From Morella rubra (taxonomy: Eukaryota > Streptophyta > Magnoliopsida > Fagales > Myricaceae), in NCBI GenBank assembly GCA_003952965.2, contig CM025852.1, forward strand, positions 11,066,764-11,130,763: a stretch of 64,000 bases of DNA, given 5' to 3'. Below are positions 20,283-31,531 of this stretch, in pieces. Every line of letters begins with the position of its first letter. The first letter of the stretch is position 1. The notes below the pieces were generated by a model that saw only the letters and a program-made list of their open reading frames with translations, was not told the DNA's origin and ran no database searches. A program made the translations under genes and the position numbers.

Positions 20283-22829
20283 TGTTGGTGGCGGCGGTGG
20301 TGGTGGCAGCAGCGGTGGCAATGCTGCTGCTAGTGCCAACGGGGCTAATGTGAAGCCGTCGAATTGGAAAACCAGGATTTGCAATAAGTGGGAATTAACG
20401 GGGTACTGCCCTTTTGGCAGCAAATGCCATTTTGCTCATGGTGCGGCAGGTACGAGTGATTTCTTCTTATCCCTTCTTTGTAACATTTAAGGAAACTTTT
20501 GATCGTTATTTTGTTACTCACTAGACTTTTGTACTTGCTGTTGAGTGATGTACGAATGTAGTTAGAAATCCTTTCCCCAGTTTCAGAAAGAAGAAGAAAG
20601 TAATCATTACATCTTCTAGAATCATTTTAAGTAACCCTATGGTTGTTTACATTGCCAGCATTGACTCGAAGAAGTTACTATTCTGTTTCCACTTCCCATC
20701 TTAGGATAAAATGCCTGGTATAATCATAGGGTTATATTTGTTGTTGTCCTGTATTTCGTCTTGACTAGAAAATGATTTGAAGCTAGGACATTTTGACCTT
20801 AAAAATCTGTGTTTTGGATACATGTTTAGACACGCCTTTGTCAATTGATTTTTATTCAGACTGTGGACTTCTGTAGGGATGCATAATTACTACAGATTCT
20901 TTGATAGTTTAGATTGTATGATTTGCCTCACTTTTCCTACTTTGCTTTGTTTTCATATTTACGGTTGTACTTTTAGACAAATGCCTGTTAATTTTCTTGG
21001 TTCCTGCTGGCTAGAATCGTGAGCATGCAAATAACCATGCATTTGGATAATCACTGTCTTTATTTCAATTGTGTCTTGGCAGGCCCAAAATATATCATCT
21101 TGAAGTGCTAAATCATGTTTTTGTCAACAAATCTAGTGTGGAATTCAACAACTAAGATCTCCTTGCAAGCTGCATCTAACTTTAGGTTTTTTGTGAGGGA
21201 TATTTTCTCTTTTCCTCGGTGGTTTTCCTTTTATTTGGGAGGTTTGAAAGCTGAGATCCATTCAGTCCATTCCTAAGCCAACTTATCCCGCCTGGCTTAA
21301 CTACCTATGAGGGCTAGGGGAACTTTGACGATGTTTCATAAAGCTTGCAATACATCTTATAGGTTGAAGTAACATTCTAGAGTCACCTCTCATATCCAGC
21401 TACTAGCAAGGTTCTTAGAAACCATGTGAGGAGGGATCTCTCTCCCCCCACAGCCCCCTCTACCCGGGCGCATTCTTCCTCACTATCCCACCACTTCCCA
21501 CCTCATTGTCTACAAATGATGGTGTGTTGAAATTTGCTCTGAATTGCTAAGGGCATTTGCTGAAGCAATCTACATGTCTGGAGTTAGGAATTTTACTTGA
21601 CAAAAAGGTCACGTGAAAAGTGAAAAGTCACATGGCTGAATGAACGTGTATTACTTGCCCAAAAGAAAACGTGTATTGTTTTACTATAGGTTTGGTGGAA
21701 GTTTCTTGAAACTGCTAGGTTGCTTTGTCAAATCATTTGTCTTTTCAGACTATTTGTGTCATCAAAGGAAGATGGAATGTAGAGTCCCAAAGGCGTCAAG
21801 GCATTGTTCTTGTTTTGTTTTAAGTGATCTTTTTCCACTGATCAAAGGCTTCTTATTGTCTTAACAAACTACATAATCAACCACTCAACATCTTTATCAA
21901 CAAGTTGAATACTGGTCTGCAACAACTTTGAGATACAGTGTGCAGACTGTCACCTAGAGTCATTTTGCACTTGGGTTGCTCATACTGGCTGTCACTTTTG
22001 TTTTAAGCGTAGGGGAATATACAACGGTATTCTGAGAGGCATATGTGGTGCACGCATCATAACAGATAAACCTTGTCTGTTTAATTAAGGGAATAAGCTT
22101 TTATAGATTCAGAATATTTGTCAGAGGGTGTACTTCTTCTCAGGCTAAACAATGCTTTTATAGTGGTAAATTAAGTTTCTTTAGCAAGGATATTCTCTTC
22201 TGTAATCTGTATCCTGGTATTTTTTCTGTTGCAAAGTATGACAGATGTCAGGAGGTATGTTTTTTAGGTTTATGCCTTATAGTCTACGTGTATCACTTTA
22301 CCTTATGCCTTTACTTTCAGAAAACCACTCTCTTGATGGCACTCATCTACTGTTTGGCTTGGATTGTTTGGCGTTGAAGAGTAGAATACGCTATTGATTG
22401 TCGTAGATATTTCCTCAAAGACTACTGGGTGCTTGCCAATATTCATATATCCATATATAAGAGACATTTTTGTCTTTGCATATTAAGATCAGATAGGGAG
22501 GGGCAATTTTGTTCTGTTTTTGACTTTGGAGAATTTTGTTTCTGACCACAGAATTGCACCGATATGGTGGTGGGCTCGTGGAGGGGGATGCTAGAGATTC
22601 TTCCATGGCTCCACTCGACTCAAAGCAGGGAGTACCTTCAAAATCTCCAGCAGATACTCTGGTAGCATCAGTTGCATCAGTTCCGCATTCTGATGTTTAT
22701 CATATTGGAGTTCCATCTCAAAGGTCATCTATTGTCATTCAGAGGTCAGGGCAGAGAGCTCTGCAGAAGTGGAAGGGTCCAGACAAAATCAGTAGGATAT
22801 ATGGTGACTGGATTGATGACATCGAATAG
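19630..22829 (+). CDS. CCCH zinc-finger protein, three C3H fingers, two exons
   Basis: Exons 19630-20449 and 22552-22829 are joined by a 2102-bp GT-AG intron and give 365 residues; the ATG at 19630 (MDFSGGNVVQ) is the first in frame. Three fingers follow the C-x7/8-C-x5-C-x3-H rule: C94-C102-C108-H112, C170-C179-C185-H189 and C251-C260-C266-H270. Between fingers 2 and 3 is a glycine tract (about 207-230) coded by GGT/GGC repeats. The end KWKGPDKISRIYGDWIDD is conserved in plant relatives of the C3H39/C3H12 type (from memory). Such proteins bind RNA or act in the nucleus in gene regulation; the exact target is not shown by sequence. The C-terminal exon restores a complete protein, so the gene looks functional. 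The very long intron is the only oddity. Confidence 0.92.
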
Positions 22830-23924
22830 AAATTGGAATCCCTTGTGTTCAAATTTTGAAGATGGACAGCAAAGAATCAATCTCCTTCTTGGAGTACTTT
22901 AATCCCCTTGGATGAGAAAAGGATGTCAACGTGTAGCTTTAGCCAGTGGGTTAAAGAAGTTAATGTTTCTTTGCTTCAAGTTTCAGTAGAAGCCTCGTCT
23001 TTGAGAATCTCAGCCCCATCATCTCTTTGGAAAATGCCAAACTTGTATTGCATCTGTATTTTATCTTAATTGCCTCATGTAATCACGGGATGATCTTCTT
23101 CATCCAAAGAAATGACAACGATCTTTGTACCACTTTGCTAGATTTACAGTTGATGTTCTTACCCTCGCTTTCTGTTTGTATCCTGTCCATGTGTCGTGCT
23201 ATTTCTCTCTTGCAGAACCACATCGAGACAACATTGATTTTTGGACGGGGAATTGTTGCTTCCATTAGGCGGTCTGTAATCTTTGTTTTCTTTTTTCTTT
23301 TTTTGGTTGGGTGAACAAAGAGACTTAACGTATGCATGATAGAGCATCTCCATGTACAAACCCTTAAAATTTGATGGAATCCTTGCCCTCCAATTCTTCC
23401 CAATCTGAAATAAAAATGTTCATTTCATCATTAGCGGCTTGTTGTCATGGCCAAAAACAAAAGAATCAAAACAACTTTGATATGGTTGTGATTGAATTGA
23501 TTTCAAAACAGAGGGAGAATTACATACAAAACCGGCACTTCACATGCAAAGGTCTGGGTTGACATTGGACCAGCTACTTGACAATAGGTCGCCCCTCGCT
23601 TAGCGTTAATGTTCACAAGAAGCTCCTCATTCTCCTCACAATGACTCGTTCAATTCCTAAAAACCAACACTCCACATCACCATCCCAAATTAAGCCCACC
23701 ATTTCATATCAGACACATTGACATGCCTCCTTGTTTCTCTCTTTTCTTGCCCCCTCAAAACAAGTGGAACGACCCAACGAAGAAAATCCCATTCTTTCTC
23801 CAAGCGTCATATTGGCTTCTGGTCAATTCCTCTCATCGATGCAAAGAACCAAAGGCTGGAACGAGCTAAAACTTCGGCCACCCGGCTGAACTATTCGATC
23901 GCTTTTGTATAAGCAACGTCGTCA
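22830..23924. other. CCCH 3' UTR and intergenic DNA before the RING gene
   Basis: The first few hundred bases are probably the 3' UTR of the CCCH gene. The short open frames on both strands near 23030-23400 have no recognisable domain. The last 200 bases before 23925 are likely promoter and leader of the RING-H2 gene; no distinct box was identified. Confidence 0.45.
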
Positions 23925-24746
23925 ATGACTCCCAAACCACCGTCAGTAAACTATGTATCCTCCCCGCCTATCACCGTGATTCTGACAATAATCCTCCTTG
24001 TTTTCTTTTTCCTGGGCTTCTTCTCCGTATACTTCTGCAGGTGTTTCCTCGAAAACCTTTCTAATACATGGAATATGCGACGATCACCTTCCCGCAACGT
24101 TGAATCAACCGATGCATCTGCCACCACTGGTCTTCAACCTGCACTAATACAAGCCTTCCCAACATTTGAATATTCCAGTGTCAAAGATTTCCGCAAGGAA
24201 AAATACGGTCTGGAATGTGCAATATGCTTGGTGGAGTTCGAGGACGATAGTCTGCTTCGCCTTTTGACGGTTTGTTACCATGTTTTTCATCAAGAATGCA
24301 TCGACCTTTGGCTAGAATCCCACAAAACATGCCCGGTTTGTCGTGGGAACCTCGATTTGCAACCTGACTCATTGGAGAAGCCTCTGGAACTCGTCGAGCA
24401 TACCGCCACGCACGATATTCGTCGTAGTAATGAGTCATTAGAAGCTGCCGTACTCATTGACATCCAAGAACATGAGAACGAGAGAGCAGAACGTGAAGGA
24501 GCAATCCAGGAACATGCTTTCAATACGCACCGAAATGATAAAGATATAAAGGTGAAAAGGTTTCCGAGGTCGCACTCAACCGGGCATTCCATAGTCAGAA
24601 CGAGAGAAGATGAGGATAGGTATACGCTGAGATTGCCAGAGGATGTAAAGGGAAGGCTTATAAGGAGGCAGAACTTCGCCAGAAGTTGTACAGCTTTCGG
24701 GGAATACTCAGACCATGAAGTGGCGTGCAATGGAGGTTTTGGCTAG
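23925..24746 (+). CDS. ATL-type RING-H2 finger E3 ubiquitin ligase, intronless
   Basis: A single exon of 273 residues. Residues 16-38 ([20 protein letters not shown]) form one hydrophobic membrane segment, followed by basic sequence. The GLD-type motif before the finger is [14 protein letters not shown] (89-102). The RING-H2 finger is exact: C98, C101, C117, H119, H122, C125, C136, C139, with the expected x2, x15, x1, x2, x2, x10, x2 spacing and the hallmark [14 protein letters not shown]. In this family the protein is anchored in a membrane and passes ubiquitin from an E2 to substrates, often in defence or stress responses. The C-terminal 130 residues are acidic, then basic and serine-rich, without a known domain. 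Lack of introns is typical of ATL genes. Which ATL member it is cannot be told. Confidence 0.94.
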   Translation: MTPKPPSVNYVSSPPITVILTIILLVFFFLGFFSVYFCRCFLENLSNTWNMRRSPSRNVESTDASATTGLQPALIQAFPTFEYSSVKDFRKEKYGLECAICLVEFEDDSLLRLLTVCYHVFHQECIDLWLESHKTCPVCRGNLDLQPDSLEKPLELVEHTATHDIRRSNESLEAAVLIDIQEHENERAEREGAIQEHAFNTHRNDKDIKVKRFPRSHSTGHSIVRTREDEDRYTLRLPEDVKGRLIRRQNFARSCTAFGEYSDHEVACNGGFG

Positions 24747-25039
24747 GCGTGTGAGGGCTCCGGCTGAAACATAACAAAAATCTTCTCTCTTTTTGTTGTT
24801 GTTTTTATTGGCCTGCATTTTGGTTTAATTTGCTCATTTTTATTTTTCTGATCTCCACATATACATGAATCTCGATTTTGCAAACACTAGGTATTCGACA
24901 TTATCTATGGTAGTTAATTTTTGTATAAGGCTAGAAGAATACTTTAATTCTTCTGACTTCTAGACCCTTTCTTTTGTTTTCCTTTATGAAGTTTTATGGG
25001 TCTTACAAAGCGTCCATTTACGTGTAGTGAGATCTATAT
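24747..25039. other. 3' flank of the RING-H2 gene
   Basis: T-rich sequence with a plausible 3' UTR. No other feature seen. Confidence 0.4.
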
Positions 25040-25305
25040 TATTGACTTCTTTGTCCTGCCTTTGGCTCAGTAAAACATACTTCTTATTGAGAGAAAACTG
25101 CATACTCAACTGTAAGAAATTCCACAATATAGGGCCTAAAGTAACCAGCTTTTGGATCTCAAGAACTAACTTACAACTAGCCAAGGGCAAGACAAAAAAG
25201 TCAATGTTAAAAAAGGTACCATTAGAGCTGGTTACTTTAGACCCTATATTGTGGAATTTCTTACAGTTGGGTACGCAGTTTTCTCTCAATAATAAGTTTA
25301 CTGAG
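25040..25305. repeat. Fold-back repeat with two complementary segment pairs
   Basis: 25066-25149 (CTCAGTAAAACATAC, later ACTGTAAGAAATTCCACAAT) is the near-perfect inverse of 25227-25305. In addition 25040-25065 (TTGACTTCTTTGTCCTGCC) is the inverse of about 25178-25203, within the loop. The order A, B, A-inverse, B-inverse is not that of a simple hairpin. It looks like a MITE-type fold-back changed by a second event. Both strands give similar open frames, which are artefacts of the inversion. Confidence 0.8.
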
Positions 25306-25389
25306 AGGTATGCAACCTAAGGAAATTTTTGTTGTAGGTTATAGTGAGTTTTGGAGTATATCCATTCCATTCCTGTGAGGAGGGGGGAG

Positions 25390-27140
25390 AGAGACATTCT
25401 GGTTATGATAAATCTTTACTTCGAGCCAAGGCTGAATTTTTCTAGAAAGAAATGAGGGGTGATATTAAAAGATACATCCGGAAATGTGAGATGTGTCAAA
25501 AGCCTAAAATTGATACTCATAGGCCTTATGATTGTATGCAGCCTTTGCCTATTCCAACTTCACCATGGATTGATTTGGCTATAGATTTTATAGAAGGTTT
25601 GCCTTACTTTTGTGGATATAATTGCATAACTAGTGGTCGTGGACATGTTAATTAAGTATGCTCATTTCATTGTTATGCAACTCTTAAACTCGCTGGCATA
25701 TTTTTTACTAATGTTGTCAGATTATATGGTTTTCCTAAGACTAGTGTCTCTTATAAAGTCATGGTTTTCTTAAGACTAGTGTTTTTTATGGAGATGCCAC
25801 ATTCCAAAGTTCTTTTTGGAAGGAAGTGTCAAGTTGCAGGGAACTAAATTAGCCTTCAGTGTCGCTTATGTTGTTTTGTAGGTGATAAACTAAGGTCGTG
25901 GAATAAGTGGTTCATTTTAGCTGAATGATGGTATAATACCAACCACCATTCTTCTACAGAAATTACTCCTTATGAGGTTGTGTAGAGGGTGTCTCGTTCT
26001 AGATTAGTGCAGTATGCACCTTAGACTACGTTGAGGTAGTTGATGACTTTTTTTTTTGGTTAATTACAATTTCTCCCCTCAAACTACCACTCGATTTCCA
26101 AATACCACCACAAACTTTAACTCGTCACAACTCACTCCCATAAAACAATAATTTTCATTGTGATTTCATCCCTCAACCAACAGAAGCCATGTTGTTGAAC
26201 GATTTATATCTCACGTAACAGACACATGACCTTCTCCTTACTTGAAAAGATAATTTTACCCTCGTTTGAGTCCTCCCTAGCCTTTTACTGTGTTTCTAGC
26301 AATTCGTAGAGCCAAAAAATAATATGTAGTTAGCTGATTTTTTTATTAAAATAAAAAAGATGACTCACTTAGAATTGAGCTGGTCAAAGTCTTTTCAAGT
26401 AAGAAGAAAGTCGCATGTCGTTTAAGTGGAACATAAATTGTTCGATATAACAACTTCAGCAGGTTGGGGTATGAAATCGCAACGAGAAGTATAATTTGTG
26501 GGACTAAGTTGCAACGAGTTAAAGTTTGTGGGGGTATTTGAGAATCAGATGATAGTTTGAGGGGGAGGGGGAATTATAATTAATCCCTTTTTTTTCTAAG
26601 TAGTGGATGACTCTTTTAGAACACGTGATCAGATACTAGCTCTATAGAAGCACAATTTACAACAAGCTCAAGCACTCATGAACAACAATATGACAAGCAT
26701 CATTCTAAAAAGGAGTTTCAAATGGGTTATTTTGTATATTTGAAGCTTCAATCATATAGAAAAACATCAGTTCCATTTTGAAGATATGTCAAACTTGCAC
26801 CTAGATTCTGTGGGCCTTATAGAATTCTACAAGGGATTGGAAATTTAGCTTATAAGTTGGAACTTCCTCCTCTTGCTCGTATGCATCTTATTTTCTATAT
26901 TTCTTATTAGAGATATTTGTACTCAACTATTGAAAACCCTGCCTCCAGTACCAGTTCAAAAGAGTTTCAAACCGAGCCTGAGGAGATCCTTGAGAAGAAA
27001 ATCAAAACGTTAGGAATTAAGCAGTAACAAAGGTATTAGTGAAATGGAGAGGAACATTTGAGGATGATTGTACATAATAGCAATTGTATTAGCTACAACA
27101 TGTGTCTTCACCTTGTGGGCATGGTGCTTTGATTAGCGAG
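25390..27140 (+). mobile_element. Decayed Ty3/Gypsy pol fragment (integrase)
   Basis: The integrase zinc-binding end YIRKCEMCQKPK (about 25473-25508) is followed by PLPIPTSPWIDLAIDFIEGL (about 25542-25600), the start of the Gypsy integrase core, and by VVVDMLIKYAHFIVMQL in a shifted frame (about 25635-25685). Further down, VDDSFRTRDQILAL-like sequence (about 26605-26650) and a GHGAL motif near 27118 mark the region after integrase. Upstream RT and both LTRs are not recognisable. It is broken by frameshifts and by the insert at 26058-26587. Confidence 0.8.
26058..26587. mobile_element. Inverted-repeat element inside the Gypsy fragment
   Basis: Left arm GGTTAATTACAATTTCTCCC...CCTCAAACTACCA...ACAAACTTTAACTCGT pairs with the right end over roughly 120 bases. 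T-runs flank both ends (T10 at left, T8 at right), so a 9-bp T-rich duplication is possible. A 13-bp near repeat GTAGTTGATGACT/GTAGTGGATGACT lies just outside at 26036 and 26600. No coding capacity. Probably a Mutator-like MITE. Confidence 0.7.
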
Positions 27141-27398
27141 GTATTGTCATGAGCTAAAGCTAAGCTAGAGCTTAGTCAAGGAATGAAGCACAAGAGGGTT
27201 GTAAGAATGGAGATTAAGAATAGAGAGAAAGGGAGCCGAGCTTGAGAATGAGTGTAGTTGTAAAGTGAAATGGCAAGGGTTATGAATTGGGGAGAGTTAG
27301 AAGGATCGAGAAAGATTAGGGAGTTTCGAGTTAGGACTAGTCCAATGGTTGAAATGTGTCTAGACAACTCCTGAAAAGATGGACTTTTGATTAAGTAA

Positions 27399-28684
27399 TG
27401 TGAGTCCAAATATCTACCTAATAGAGGGGGTAAATTGAGTTTATCAAAAACTTAGCTATTTATTCGATAAAAACGTAGATATGGAAAATACATTTATTTT
27501 ACGAATAAAAATGCAGAACTGAAATACTAAATGCTATTTAATATGAAGAACAATAAATGATAGCAATAAAATAAAGGAGTGGGGAAGAGAGAAAACACCA
27601 CAATTTTTTAGTGGTTCGGCCAAGACTTGCCTACGTCCACCCCAAGGCTATTGCCTTCCTTGGGCTTCTCCACTATAATCCAATAGTGTCTACAACTTAG
27701 CTTCCGGTGCTAAGTGACCGTTACAAGAGTTTTCTCGAGCTCACTCTTCAACTCGTACACAAATCTCAAAGCCTATGAGATTTCTTCTATCCTCATGGGT
27801 AGGCCTAAGTGTATCCCACACTCAAAGGTTTTTCAAAGTTTAAAGATATGAATGAATAAACAATAGCTCTAAAGCTAGATCAGCAAAACAATGCTCAATA
27901 AATGGCTACAAGACAAGATTTGATGATGATGCAGCAAGACAGTAGCAGATCTCTTGGAAAACGTGTAGCCTTTGTCTTTTGCGCTTTTCTCTCACTTTTT
28001 GGAGGCTAGGTCAAGATTGATGATGTAGAGAGGCAAAAGGTGTGCAAAAGATCTGTTTTCTCTCTTCATAAGGTTCTCTTTATAGGTCTTCAATCTTGGG
28101 AGTCCCAAGGGCCTTTTTGGAATGTTGGAGAGGTGCTTAAGTGTCATAACGTCTTGATTCATGTGCTGAGTCATCTTTTTAAAAACTATGTTCCCGCAAC
28201 ATGTGTCGACACATACATGCCTATGTGTCCACACCTTCATCAAGTCTGGAACTGACTAGTAGGTGCCTGTGCATGTGTCAACACTTCCTTCACATGTGTC
28301 GACACCATCTTCACATGTGTCGACACTGTGCTTCCCATGACACCATCGAAATGCAATGTGGCTGCTGCGTTATGTGTCAAAACAATGTAAACCATGTGTC
28401 GACACCATCTTGACAGATAGAGTTTTTTAGTGCTTTTTGATATGCAATCCTTCCGTTTCAACACTAAAACTCCTACAATGAAAAATATCATAGTTTAGGT
28501 GCAAGCATGGTGTTTAAATTGAATATAGGACATAATGAATAAAAGAGAGATATAAATACAATTGAGTACTCTTGATTGAATAGTGGATTGACAACCACGT
28601 ATCCTAAAAATACTCCAAAGCATTTTGTTATTTGTTATCATCAAAATCGAGTTAGATAGCTCAAGCAGTAACCTAAGGCTAACA
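27399..28684 (-). repeat. 3' LTR of the Copia element (left copy)
   Basis: Plus strand runs TGTGAGTCCAAATATC to GGCTAACA. It contains a TATA-like box on the minus strand (CCTATAAAGAGAA, about 28075-28087) and several ATGTGTCGACAC-type palindromes (28200-28410). It differs from the other LTR mainly by short indels and substitutions. Confidence 0.93.
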
Positions 28685-28698
28685 ATCTCCCCTTTTTT
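28685..28698 (-). promoter_or_regulatory. Polypurine tract
   Basis: The minus strand reads AAAAAAGGGGAGAT immediately before the 3' LTR, the primer site for plus-strand synthesis. Confidence 0.88.
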
Positions 28699-29223
28699 GA
28701 TGATGACAAATTCCTTTTTAAAGATCTTTGCAATGAAAACAAAAAGCTCCCCCTGAGAACAAGTGGAGGTTTTTCAAAATAGTTTGTTGCAAAAGGCTTT
28801 GGATTTTTAGAAAATTTTGCAAGAGTCTCCTTTGTATTTAGAGGTTTCCAAAAATTTTAAACCTGATTAGAAACACTTCTATATCATCCTCCAAACTTCT
28901 CAAACTCCATAAAATGATCTCAGATCATAAATACTTCAAATAAACTGGAATTTAGAGTTTAGGAGACTACCTCGTTGTCAATGACGAAGCTTTGCAAATT
29001 GGACATAATAAGATATCAAATAAGATAGAATTTGCATTCAGAGTTAAATAAGGATAGAAAGAATAAAATGCAAACTCATCCATAATGATGTAATCATTAT
29101 CATTCAAGTCAAAAATGCAATGGAATGTTTTCTCTACAAAAAAAGTATGACAATAGTTACATATACTTCTCCCCTTTGGCATCATCAAAAAGAGAGGGAG
29201 GGTAAGGGTAAGGTAAGTTAAAA

Positions 29224-30720
29224 TCACAGCACCGGGAGTGGACCAGGGTCAATGCGATACTTGCGAAGGAAAATTGTCCATGAACGACTGAACCATCTAT
29301 CCCAATTCTCATCATTGGGTTGAAGATCTTTTTCCTTATTGATGAAGATGTCACATGTCTGAGTAACATCTGAAGCTGTCCTCGAAACTAGATTAGTCAT
29401 CGCATCGTAACTCATGGTAAACTCGGCCATCTTTGTAATGAATGACTGTCTCCAACCATAATGTCTGTCTGCAGTAGTGATAATGTTATTATAATGGTGG
29501 TCAGTGAAGCGAACTTCACAAATGATGATCTTCATATCAGTTGCGTGAGACTCCAGAAGGGATTTGATCTCATCAAACCCCGGCCCACATGTCTATATGG
29601 ACTAAAATAACTTGATCCTTGAGATCTAAAACTGAGGCTTCCAGAGGGCAAGCCTGTCTCATGAGACCCCGAAAAGATACTGATCGTCCATTGCAGGAGT
29701 ACATGGAGAGGCTGCAACTGGAATATCATCCTCTGGTCTGTCCTTAGCCACTGCTTCCACTTCTTTTGAATCTTTCTCTTCAGCTTCATCTTCCTCAGCT
29801 TCTCTTCCTCAGCTTCTTCCTCTTGAATTTCCTGAGAAGGAGTTGCCACTGCCTTCTTCACCCACTGATCATCTTGATTCTGAACAAATCCCTTGAGCCT
29901 CAAAGTCTTTTGATTGTATTCCTTGGAGGCTTTAGGCTTTCATGTTCTTCCTCATTGTCTTAACCTCATGCAACTCAAAAATCTGAGAAATAACATACCA
30001 TAAGGCAATCCTTGCCTCTTCTTCTCATACATAGCCTTCATGTGATTCAACAAGAGGTGGCCAAGATTCATTTGGCGCCTTGTAATCAAGCAGTGCATCA
30101 CAAACAAATCAAGGAAAGTAACATACTAAAATTTTTCCGTCCTGGGAAGTATGATGTTACACACCATGTGATGCAATAATCTCCTATACACATTCAAATC
30201 ACTGGCTACCGGCATCACAATCTCATCCAGACACGATTCATCTAAAATAACCCGAAAAATATCAATGGGCTCCACATCAGATTATCTAGCCCAAGTATAA
30301 GATTCAAAGAATTTCACCCCAGAATTGGGGGAAAGGGCTACATAATTCAAGGCATTAACTGACAAATCCAGTTCTTTACCTTTTACCAGACTCGAGACTA
30401 CCTCAAAGATGGTAAATCCAAAATTGGCATATGATTGCTTTACCAAATAAGGGAAACTCTCACATCTCAACCCAAAAATTAGACCACCCCTGGTCGTCAA
30501 GCATCTCTCAGAAAATCAAACCCATTCTTTGTAAACCAAGAAAATAGTACCTATCTACCAAAAGTTACCTTGTGGTGACGAAAATCTCTATTAAACCGTT
30601 TGGTGAATCCCTATGCGAAAGATTGGAACTTCAGAAGGTGTTGTGGAGTCCCCATCCATTCGAACTCTCTTCCTCGGCCTAGAAGTTGCTCCATGGTCGT
30701 AAACTCTCTTTCTTCTTCCA
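29224..30720 (-). pseudogene. Extra ORF remnant after pol in the Copia element
   Basis: In sense with pol and before the polypurine tract are degraded frames: PSEVPIFRIG-like start (about 30650-30620), NALNYVALSPNSGVKFFESY (about 30350-30290) and, nearer the LTR, an acidic/basic EEEAEEEKLRKMKLKRKIQK stretch (about 29830-29770) and QPNDENWDRWF (about 29320-29290). The middle part recalls the plant-transposon-protein domain often found in extra ORFs of large plant LTR elements; I cannot confirm it. No membrane segment or envelope-like feature was seen. Confidence 0.5.
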
Positions 30721-30954
30721 CTGGACATCTCAAATGTAGGCTAGGGTTTCCTGTGGAGGAGAGGGAATGGATGGTGGAGGAGAGGGGATTTGGTGGAGGT
30801 TAGGGCAGAGAGAGAGGGAGGTGGCAAGGAGGTGCAAGGTGAAGAGGTTTTAGGGCACAGGTGATTTTGAAAATGAGGGAGAGATGTGGTTTAGGGCACA
30901 GGTTTTTAATCAACATTTAAAAATTTGAATCAATGAAACATGTTTTGAAAAATA

Positions 30955-31145
30955 TGCATATGTGTCGACACATATAAAACACATATGTCATACACTTACT
31001 TAACAGACTTCTCCGGAACAACCAATGTGTCAACACATGGTTAATAGCGTCGAGACATACATATTCCAGAGAAAACAGTCAAGCAAGTCCAGAAGTGTCG
31101 ACACTTGAGAACTCAAGTGCTGACACATGACATGCAAATGTGTAA
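30955..31145. repeat. Second cluster of TGTGTCGACAC-type palindromes inside the Copia element
   Basis: TGTGTCGACACA (about 30960), TGTGTCAACACATG (about 31026), AGTGTCGACACTT (about 31096) and AGTGCTGACACATG (about 31116) repeat the palindrome family seen in the LTRs, but between RNase H and the extra ORF. Confidence 0.75.
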
Positions 31146-31531
31146 AAACATGTTTTCAATCAGAAAATGTATGATGCAATCAATTAAGCGCGAAAAATAT
31201 ATTATCACCTCAAAAATCATCCAACCAACACACGAATGATAAATAAACAATTCATATGAAAATAATCATTCAGAGGGGAAACGATCTCTTAATGAATGAA
31301 GCAGAAACAATATTGAGAGGTTTCGTGAATATATCAGCAAGTTGAAGATCTGTGCTTACAAACTCAAGTATAATGTCACCTTTTTAAGCATGATCACAAG
31401 AAAATGATGTTTGATCTTGATATGTTTAGTCCTAGAGTGTTGAATGGATTTTTAGAAAGGTTTATGGCACTCGTGTTATCACACTTAATTGGGATGAGAA
31501 AAAATGAAGATTAAAATCTTTCATTGTTGTT

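Noticed and set aside
24290..24730. 146-residue open frame antisense to the RING-H2 gene
   Set aside because: It mirrors the coding strand of an exact RING-H2 gene and matches nothing.
28200..28410. Cysteine- and histidine-rich frame in the Copia LTR (HMCRHHLHMCRH)
   Set aside because: It is produced by the repeated CACATGTGTCGACAC palindrome, not by a zinc finger.
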